Origin: Candidatus Ruthturnera sp.
GTDB lineage: Bacteria; Pseudomonadota; Gammaproteobacteria; PS1; Pseudothioglobaceae
DNA: 19,170 bases
Direction: 5' to 3'
Assembly: GCA_018648985.1 (NCBI GenBank)
Contig: JABGOT010000128.1
Span: 1-19,170 of the forward strand
In this document: piece by piece, positions 14,245 to 19,170 of the stretch
How positions within the stretch are numbered: position 1 is the stretch's first letter
Layout of the letters: each line of letters starts with the position of its first letter
The notes under the pieces: generated by a model
Seen by the model: only the letters and a program-made list of their open reading frames with translations
Databases searched by the model: none
What the model was told of the DNA's origin: nothing
Made by a program: the position numbers and the translations under genes

Positions 14245-15669
14245 ATGGAGTTTTCGTTAATTAATCGAGCCATTCAACATTTTGATGGCGATGCCACAGT
14301 AGTGTTTGCTAACACTGACACAAGCTTTGATGACCAAGCTGTGCAATCATTGATCGAGCTTAATCATTTTGAGGCTAAAGTTGGCAAAGTTTTATGCTTA
14401 AGTTTGGTCGACGGTTTTAAGGCTAATAACGTCATTGTTGTTGGTTTGGGCGATACACCAACAACCGATAAAAATTACATCAAAGCACTACTTTCTGCAA
14501 GCACGGCACTTGAGGGTATTAAAGCAAAAAGCATTATGATTCAACAGCTTGATGTTGATCAGCATGATGAAAGCTGGACACAAAGAACAACTGCCAGAGT
14601 AATGCAAAATACCACTTATCAAATACAAAAAGTTGGCACTGAAAAGAGTGATGAAAGTTCAGTTGAAAGTATTGCCATTCAATCTGATGGTGATAACGCT
14701 CACGAACTAGCGCAAGGGCAAGCGATTGCAAGCGGTATGGCGTTAACGCGTCACTTGGGTGATTTACCATCAAACATCTGTACGCCAACTTATTTGGCAG
14801 AGACGGCGCAAGACCTAGCCAAAGAATTTAATCTAGACTGTGAAGTATTAGAAGAATCTGACATGTCTAAATTAGGTATGGGTTCGTTACTCTCAGTATC
14901 TAAAGGCTCAATTGAGCCACCAAAGCTCATTAGTCTAAGCTACAAAGGTAATGGCGATGCCAAGCCAATTGTGCTGGTTGGCAAGGGTGTGACTTTTGAT
15001 AGTGGCGGCATTTCATTAAAGCCTGGTGCAGGCATGGATGAAATGAAATACGACATGTGTGGCGCAGCATCGGTAATCGGCACAATGCGTGCTGTGGCAG
15101 AGATGAAACTTAAAGTAAATCTTGCGATTGTGGTGCCAGCAGTTGAGAATATGCCAGCACACAATGCCTCTAAGCCGGGCGATGTGGTGACTTCAATGTC
15201 AGGTCAAACCATTGAAGTGCTTAATACCGATGCAGAAGGTCGCTTGATTTTGTGTGATGCGCTAACTTATGTTGAGAGATTTAACCCTGAGGTAGTGATC
15301 GACACTGCTACTTTAACCGGTGCAGTAATTGTGGCGCTAGGCAAACATCACTGTGGTGTTATGGCAAATGACCAAGACCTTGCTGATGATCTCATTAGCG
15401 CAGGTAAAACAGCCCTGGATACCGCTTGGCAGCTGCCACTTGATGATGAGTACGATGAATTATTAAAGTCAAATTTTGCTGATATGGGTAATATTGGTGG
15501 GCGTGAAGCCGGCACAGTGACAGCCGCTTGTTTCTTGGCGCGATATGCCAAAGATTATCGTTGGGCACATTTAGATATCGCAGGCACCGCCTGGGTTAGT
15601 GGCGCTAAAAAAGGTGCAACTGGTCGCCCAGTACCATTATTAACGCAATATATTTTGGATCAAATATAA
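14245..15669 (+). CDS. pepA: Leucyl aminopeptidase PepA (M17)
   Basis: A 474-residue M17 aminopeptidase that removes N-terminal residues from peptides in the cytoplasm using two metal ions. The C-terminal catalytic half is fully conserved. Metal ligands are K247 and D252 in 'GKGVTFDSGG', a third aspartate in 'KYDMCGAASV', and D and E in the family signature 'NTDAEGRL' at 327-334, whose arginine is catalytic. The 'NIGGREAGTVTAACFLARY' segment near the C-terminus is also typical. The N-terminal domain (about 1-165) is divergent, as usual. E. coli PepA also binds DNA (XerA, carAB regulation); nothing here shows that. Likely transcribed with ppnP, 43 bases downstream beyond a hairpin. The genes that neighbour pepA in E. 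coli (holC, valS) are not present. Confidence 0.97.
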   Translation: MEFSLINRAIQHFDGDATVVFANTDTSFDDQAVQSLIELNHFEAKVGKVLCLSLVDGFKANNVIVVGLGDTPTTDKNYIKALLSASTALEGIKAKSIMIQQLDVDQHDESWTQRTTARVMQNTTYQIQKVGTEKSDESSVESIAIQSDGDNAHELAQGQAIASGMALTRHLGDLPSNICTPTYLAETAQDLAKEFNLDCEVLEESDMSKLGMGSLLSVSKGSIEPPKLISLSYKGNGDAKPIVLVGKGVTFDSGGISLKPGAGMDEMKYDMCGAASVIGTMRAVAEMKLKVNLAIVVPAVENMPAHNASKPGDVVTSMSGQTIEVLNTDAEGRLILCDALTYVERFNPEVVIDTATLTGAVIVALGKHHCGVMANDQDLADDLISAGKTALDTAWQLPLDDEYDELLKSNFADMGNIGGREAGTVTAACFLARYAKDYRWAHLDIAGTAWVSGAKKGATGRPVPLLTQYILDQI

Positions 15670-15670
15670 G

Positions 15671-15693
15671 TGATACGGGCAAGGCCCGTATCA
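15671..15693 (+). repeat. Hairpin between pepA and ppnP (GGGC-AAG-GCCC core)
   Basis: TGATACGGGC (15671-15680) and GCCCGTATCA (15684-15693) form a perfect 10-bp stem with an AAG loop, one base after the pepA stop codon. No T-run follows on the plus strand (AATTAAAAAAAGG instead), so it looks like an mRNA-protecting or attenuating stem rather than a full terminator. Confidence 0.7.
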
Positions 15694-15712
15694 AATTAAA
15701 AAAAGGATTATT

Positions 15713-16024
15713 ATGTCAAGTTTTGAAAATGTAACTGTTGTAAAGGCAGCCAATATTTATTTTGATGGCAAGGTGACTTCTCGCGTGGTTCAGTTTGCCG
15801 ATGGTAGTAAAAAGACACTCGGCATTATGATGCCAGGGGAGTATGAATTTGGTACAGATGACAATGAGCTAATGGAAATTCAAGCTGGTGTGTTAGACGT
15901 ATTGCTACCAGGTGAGAATGAATGGCAAACTTTCACCAAAGACACGTCGTTTGAAGTGCCGAAAGATTCAAGCTTTAAATTACAGGTTAAAGAAGTAACG
16001 GATTATTGCTGTTCTTACTATTGA
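15713..16024 (+). CDS. ppnP: Pyrimidine/purine nucleoside phosphorylase PpnP (YaiE family, cupin fold)
   Basis: A 103-residue single-domain cupin matching the PpnP/YaiE (DUF1255) family in length and sequence. Conserved blocks are 'NIYFDGKVTSRVVQF' at residues 11-25, 'LGIMMPGEYEFGT' at 37-49, 'LDVLLPGENEW' and the C-terminal 'SFKLQVKEVTDYCCSYY'. The E. coli protein reversibly phosphorolyses several nucleosides to base plus ribose-1-phosphate, so a nucleoside-salvage role is expected. The ATG has a usable ribosome binding site (AAGGA about 7 bases upstream). Probably the second gene of a pepA-ppnP transcript. Hairpins with the same GGCAAGGCC core lie on both sides of it. Confidence 0.93.
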   Translation: MSSFENVTVVKAANIYFDGKVTSRVVQFADGSKKTLGIMMPGEYEFGTDDNELMEIQAGVLDVLLPGENEWQTFTKDTSFEVPKDSSFKLQVKEVTDYCCSYY

Positions 16025-16029
16025 TTGGA

Positions 16030-16058
16030 TTTTGTAATAGGCAAGGCCTATTACAAAA
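16030..16058. terminator. Hairpin between convergent ppnP and MBL-hydrolase genes
   Basis: TTTTGTAATAGGC (16030-16042) and GCCTATTACAAAA (16046-16058) form a perfect 13-bp stem with an AAG loop in a 35-base convergent gap. The outermost pairs are T4/A4, so the 3' arm on either strand ends in AAAA. No U-tract follows, which makes it an atypical bidirectional terminator or mRNA 3'-end stabiliser. Confidence 0.6.
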
Positions 16059-16059
16059 C

Positions 16060-17004
16060 TTAAGAATTACGATCCAACCAAACACCTAAGCCTTGGGCGC
16101 AGATTTCTAAATCCCCTTTAAATAACTTAACTTGTTGCGCTTCATTAAGTGTAACGCCGTGCTTAGTGGCAATTTCTAATAAGTAATTAAGTAGCCCTTC
16201 TTTAATGGCTTTATGACGATTTGATTGGTCTTTCAAACTTTCAGCGATATTAACAAAACCATCGATATGTTCTATCAACATATTGGCAGATTTCGTTGTA
16301 AATTCGACACGATTAAAATGCGTCAAATAAGCGTATTTTGGTTTAAGCCTCATCAGTAGTTCAATGGTGTTTTTCCAGGCATCAGGGTCAAACTGTACCG
16401 GCGTAGTTGGTGGGAAGATTAACTCACCTTGATCGGTGTCAAACTCACGATAACTCACCCCCAGTGTATCACCACTAAAAATACCTTGAGATTTCTCATC
16501 CCAAATACACACATGATGTCTGGCATGCCCAGGGCTGTCGACAAACTTTAATGATCGAGTGCCCAAGGTAATTACATCACCATCTTTTGCAGTAATAACT
16601 TTGTCTTTAGGGGTTGGGATTAAATCACCTAAAAATTGCTTAAAGAACAATTCACCATAAACATCAATCACGCCAGCACGTAATTTAGATGGGTCAATTA
16701 AGTGATTGGCGCCATATTCATGTACATACACTTTGGCATTTGGTAGGTGTTTAATTAACTCGCCCGCACCACCAGCATGGTCGAGATGAATATGTGTGAG
16801 TAATATATAGTCAACATTTTCACGCTTGATATTTTTATCATCAAGTGTGGCTAGTAAAGCTGGCACAGATAAGTAACAACCAGTATCGACAAAAGCAGCA
16901 CGACCTTCATCTTCAATTAAATAAGCGGCGACAAAGTCTTTGCGCATGTGCTCGGTATCAATACAGGTGATACCAAAGTCGAGCTGATGATAAATAGGGT
17001 CCAT
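16060..17004 (-). CDS. Metallo-beta-lactamase-fold hydrolase
   Basis: A 314-residue cytoplasmic MBL-fold protein without a signal peptide. The metal-binding motifs are complete: H71-I-H73-L-D75-H76, then H160 in 'DSPGHARHHV', the bridging D179 in 'IFSGDTLG', and a C-terminal histidine in 'LTHFNRVEF'. A pre-motif 'FVDTGCYLSVPALL' at 38-51 is typical of glyoxalase II-like and RNase Z-like hydrolases. About 120 residues after the last ligand form an extra helical region ('EHIDGFVNIAESL', 'GLLNYLLEIATKHGVTL'). The substrate cannot be told from sequence; a thioester or lactone hydrolase is possible. Its upstream gene on the same strand ends in a terminator-like hairpin, so it may have its own weak promoter. 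The leader has no clear ribosome binding site. Confidence 0.88.
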   Translation of the reverse strand: MDPIYHQLDFGITCIDTEHMRKDFVAAYLIEDEGRAAFVDTGCYLSVPALLATLDDKNIKRENVDYILLTHIHLDHAGGAGELIKHLPNAKVYVHEYGANHLIDPSKLRAGVIDVYGELFFKQFLGDLIPTPKDKVITAKDGDVITLGTRSLKFVDSPGHARHHVCIWDEKSQGIFSGDTLGVSYREFDTDQGELIFPPTTPVQFDPDAWKNTIELLMRLKPKYAYLTHFNRVEFTTKSANMLIEHIDGFVNIAESLKDQSNRHKAIKEGLLNYLLEIATKHGVTLNEAQQVKLFKGDLEICAQGLGVWLDRNS

Positions 17005-17022
17005 GGTCTTATTTTAGACAAT

Positions 17023-17050
17023 AAAAAACCGCCCAAAAGAGCGGTTTTTT
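17023..17050 (-). terminator. Intrinsic terminator after the DUF302 gene
   Basis: AAAAAACCGC (17023-17032) pairs with GCGGTTTTTT (17041-17050) around an 8-base loop. On the minus strand the stem is followed by a T-run, fitting termination of the DUF302 gene before the MBL hydrolase gene. Confidence 0.8.
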
Positions 17051-17069
17051 AACAATTAAGTTAATTGTT
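17051..17069. repeat. Perfect 9-bp inverted repeat at the DUF302 stop codon
   Basis: AACAATTAA, a single G, then TTAATTGTT: a 19-base perfect dyad touching the DUF302 stop codon and abutting the terminator stem. With a one-base spacer it suits a protein-binding site better than an RNA hairpin, but AT-rich dyads also arise by chance. Confidence 0.4.
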
Positions 17070-17722
17070 TAGAAGTCACCTTCTGCGCCACCGTTTTGAA
17101 TGCGAGTGATAACACGCTGAACTTCAAGTGCTTTTTCTAATAAGTACTCAGGTAATTCTGCGCCACCATAAATCATTGCATTCATGTCTAATGTGTACAA
17201 CCATCTTTGACCTTGCTTGTCTTCAATTAGTGCTAAACGACAAGGCAAGTAAGCTGAGAATGCATCTGAATGCTCAACCATTGTCATCGCAGTACGAGGT
17301 GCACAGTATTGAAAGATCTTAAGGAATCTTTGACGTTTGAAATCTGCATGTCCTTTTGTTACGCCGGGGGCATTAGTTTGCAATTCAACCATTTCTGATA
17401 ATGGTAGCATACCTACAGAACGAATGCCTTCTTCAGTTGCAATACTTTCCATTGCCTCTTCAACATCTTCGTTAGTTACATCATCGGCAACCTTAACACG
17501 CACAATAGAGGCCATGGTGATATCGCCAGTTTTTAATAAAGTGTTAGCCATCGGCATATAAACCTTAGCCATTGATTCTGGGTGTAATTTTGGTGAGATA
17601 ACCTCACTAATAATCTTGCCAGTAACGCCGTCATACTTCATTTGTAACGACATACCGTAATAAACTGAAATTGCACCGATGATCATCAGTACCCACTTAA
17701 CTACATTAATAACTCCACTCAT
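17069..17722 (-). CDS. Membrane-anchored DUF302-family protein
   Basis: A 217-residue protein with one N-terminal membrane segment (about residues 5-25, 'NVVKWVLMIIGAISVYYGMS') that is probably uncleaved. The C-terminal half matches the DUF302 pattern: 'FLKIFQYCAPRTAMTMVEHS', 'AYLPCRLALIEDKQGQRWLYTLD' (quoted in parts) and a following helix. Two cysteines sit in the conserved YC and PC positions. DUF302 has no established biochemical role, and members are frequent in sulfur-oxidising bacteria. The start has a strong ribosome binding site (AAGGGGAG, 6 bases before ATG). On the minus strand an extended -10, TGATAAAAT at 17767-17775, gives a leader near 35 bases. The gene is monocistronic as judged by the terminator that follows, and divergent from pabC-mltG. 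Confidence 0.8.
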   Translation of the reverse strand: MSGVINVVKWVLMIIGAISVYYGMSLQMKYDGVTGKIISEVISPKLHPESMAKVYMPMANTLLKTGDITMASIVRVKVADDVTNEDVEEAMESIATEEGIRSVGMLPLSEMVELQTNAPGVTKGHADFKRQRFLKIFQYCAPRTAMTMVEHSDAFSAYLPCRLALIEDKQGQRWLYTLDMNAMIYGGAELPEYLLEKALEVQRVITRIQNGGAEGDF

Positions 17723-17905
17723 CTTTACTCCCCTTGTTTTAAATTAAAAAATAATAAGAACTTCGGATTTTATCACTCCTATTGCTTATATGTGGGTAAA
17801 TTTAACCCAAATGCATATTGTACTTATAATGATTAGTAAAAAATTGAGATTTTTCATTAGTGTTTTAACTTATTTTATAGGCACACTGAATTATAATATT
17901 GGTTC
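17723..17905. promoter_or_regulatory. Divergent promoter region between the DUF302 gene and pabC-mltG
   Basis: This 183-base AT-rich gap holds outward promoters and one dyad. Toward DUF302 (minus strand) there is an extended -10, TGATAAAAT, at 17767-17775. Toward pabC-mltG there is TATAATATTGG at 17892-17902, with a -10 hexamer at 17892-17897 only 8 bases before the ATG, and another TATAAT at 17825-17830 that would give a longer leader. GGGTAAATTTAACCC at 17794-17808 is an imperfect palindrome, placed where an operator could affect both genes. I see no small gene or RNA in the gap. Confidence 0.5.
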
Positions 17906-19170
17906 ATGAATAGCGTCGTATTGATAAACGGAAAAAAACAATCTAAGTTAAGCGTCTTTAATCGTTTAACTCAATTTGGCGATGGCTTGTTTGAAACCTG
18001 TGTGGTTAAAAAATCTCGATTGTTATTTTGGTCTGAGCATTTTGCACGATTAGAAAAAGGCCGTATTCAGCTAAAGATCAACCCTGTTAATGAAAGGCAA
18101 TGGCTAAAAGACATTGCTAAGGCGCTTTCAATTGCCAAGCTAGATCAAGCCGTGGTAAAGGTCATACTCTCTCGTGGTGAAAGTGCTCGAGGCTACGGAT
18201 TTGATACAGATATTGAGCCAACCCGACTTGTTATTGTATCTACAATGCCAGAGAAAACGCTTGATCAATATACATTAACAACGTGCCATAGTGGTTATGC
18301 CACTAATCAATTGCTGTCTAACATTAAGCATTGTAATCGTCTTGAGCAAATATTGGCCAGAACAGACATGAAAGGTGATGAATGCATTATGCTGGATGAC
18401 AATGGTTATGTGATTTCAGCAACGCAGGGTAATATTTTTGCCGTAAAGTCGGGCGTATTGTTAACACCAAGTTTGGATGAATGCGGCATTGAAGGCACGC
18501 GTCGCTCAGTCATTCTAAAAATTGCTGTTGAGTTGGGGCTGCAAGTTAATATGGGTGCTGTTACCCTGCAAGAACTGTATGCGTGCGATGAGGTGTTTAT
18601 CACTAATAGCGTGATTGGGATTAAATCGGTTACACGTATTAATGAGCATTCTTTTTCTGGACAAGTAATAACTCAACAACTAATACATGCTTTTAATAAG
18701 CACCTTTCAAAGCGAAGAAATACAGTTTTATTGAAGCCTAAAAAGTCTTTTTTAAAAATTTTATTAGCATCGGTTGTTGCGTTAATATTAGCTTGGACTT
18801 ATTGGGCAAATACGATCAGAGCGGTTGAGCCTTTTGTTTATGAATTACCCAAAGGCGCTGGCATCACTTCAACGGCAGACGACCTTAAACGCTACGGTTT
18901 GATTTATTCAAGCTATTTTGTGGTGAGTGCGGCCAAAGTGCTTGGCCTTGAATCAAAACTAAAATCTGGCTATTATGATGTGCATCCAGATATGGGCGTG
19001 ATTGAACTGTTAAAAAATTTCTCATCGGCAAAAGTAGCCAATCGAAATATCACTTTAATTGAAGGCGAGACAGTGCGTCATTATTATCAACAGCTTACCG
19101 ATGCTAAATCCCTAAAGTCGAGCGGCTCATTTGATGAAACCATGAAATTAGCGAATGTAAAAAAACCTTA
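17906..19170 (+). CDS. pabC-mltG: PabC-MltG fusion: aminodeoxychorismate lyase joined to endolytic murein transglycosylase (3' end outside window)
   Basis: The frame is open from ATG 17906 to the window end, 421 codons without a stop. Residues 1-270 are a full-length fold-type IV PLP enzyme of the PabC group. 'RLTQFGDGLFET' lies near the N-terminus, K141 in 'SNIKHCNRLEQILAR' is the PLP lysine, and 'TQGNIFAVKSGVLLTP' and 'GIEGTRRSVIL' follow. PabC converts aminodeoxychorismate to p-aminobenzoate plus pyruvate for folate synthesis. A basic stretch (272-284) precedes a membrane helix (282-301). Next comes the N-terminal, LysM-like part of MltG/YceG ('LKSGYYDVHPDMGVIELLKNF', quoted in part as residues about 351-371, then 'ITLIEGETVRHYYQQL'). 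MltG cuts nascent glycan strands at the membrane; its catalytic domain lies beyond the window. pabC and mltG are adjacent in many gammaproteobacteria. A TTG at 18731 could allow separate MltG initiation. Confidence 0.9.
   Translation, partial: MNSVVLINGKKQSKLSVFNRLTQFGDGLFETCVVKKSRLLFWSEHFARLEKGRIQLKINPVNERQWLKDIAKALSIAKLDQAVVKVILSRGESARGYGFDTDIEPTRLVIVSTMPEKTLDQYTLTTCHSGYATNQLLSNIKHCNRLEQILARTDMKGDECIMLDDNGYVISATQGNIFAVKSGVLLTPSLDECGIEGTRRSVILKIAVELGLQVNMGAVTLQELYACDEVFITNSVIGIKSVTRINEHSFSGQVITQQLIHAFNKHLSKRRNTVLLKPKKSFLKILLASVVALILAWTYWANTIRAVEPFVYELPKGAGITSTADDLKRYGLIYSSYFVVSAAKVLGLESKLKSGYYDVHPDMGVIELLKNFSSAKVANRNITLIEGETVRHYYQQLTDAKSLKSSGSFDETMKLANVKKP

Noticed and set aside
17906..18800. 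A frameshift or stop artificially joining two genes
   Set aside because: I translated the region codon by codon and found no stop. Codon use stays even across the junction, and the linker is basic and membrane-adjacent, as expected for MltG. Read-level checking is still needed to exclude an assembly error.
17906..19170. The fusion being only the known mislabelling of MltG/YceG as 'aminodeoxychorismate lyase'
   Set aside because: Both proteins are present in sequence: a real PLP-lysine region and class IV aminotransferase motifs, followed by a membrane helix and an MltG domain.
1..19170. CRISPR arrays, insertion sequences, prophage or defence islands
   Set aside because: I saw no regularly spaced repeats, transposase or integrase motifs, and all genes are housekeeping or metabolic types with even composition.

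Overview
The window is a gene-dense, AT-rich stretch of a bacterial chromosome. It holds 18 protein genes, no RNA genes that I can recognise, no CRISPR array and no mobile element. The gene set is gammaproteobacterial: tig-clpP-clpX-lon, a proteobacterial-type cca, rsmB, pepA, ppnP, and pabC next to mltG. Small c-type cytochromes, a secreted DsrE-family protein and a membrane-anchored DUF302 protein are common companions in sulfur-oxidising gammaproteobacteria. A relative of the SUP05/Thioglobus group is my best guess, but this is inference from gene content and base composition, not a phylogenetic result.

Layout. Positions 1-3598: the C-terminal half of a tRNA CCA-adding enzyme (+) runs into a two-gene minus-strand operon, engB followed by an AddB-like Fe-S nuclease. 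Positions 3678-4730: two c-type cytochromes, one monoheme and one diheme c4-like, are separated by a cluster of hairpins. Positions 4868-11678: a protein quality-control block, tig-clpP-clpX-hflX-lon, with hflX inserted between clpX and lon and overlapping lon; a strong bidirectional terminator follows. Positions 11732-14166 (minus): dsbC, rsmB and a secreted DsrE-like gene. Positions 14245-16024 (+): pepA and ppnP, with look-alike hairpins after each gene. Positions 16060-17722 (minus): a metallo-beta-lactamase-fold hydrolase and a DUF302 protein. From 17906 to the window end (+): one uninterrupted reading frame encodes a complete PabC (aminodeoxychorismate lyase) followed by a membrane segment and the N-terminal part of MltG, a natural PabC-MltG fusion.

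The fusion is the most unusual item. It joins a cytoplasmic PLP enzyme of folate synthesis to a periplasmic peptidoglycan transglycosylase, in a topology that could work: the N-terminal enzyme inside, one membrane crossing, MltG outside. Its existence also bears on the old database confusion in which MltG/YceG was labelled 'aminodeoxychorismate lyase'.

Regulation. Four plus-strand genes (the c4-like cytochrome, tig, pepA and pabC-mltG) share a TANAATATYGG element just upstream of the start codon. It reads as a -10 box with a fixed downstream extension. One copy lies inside the terminator hairpin of the preceding gene, and two give very short leaders without a Shine-Dalgarno sequence. Intergenic gaps are all under 200 bases, and no stretch over 300 bases lacks a gene.
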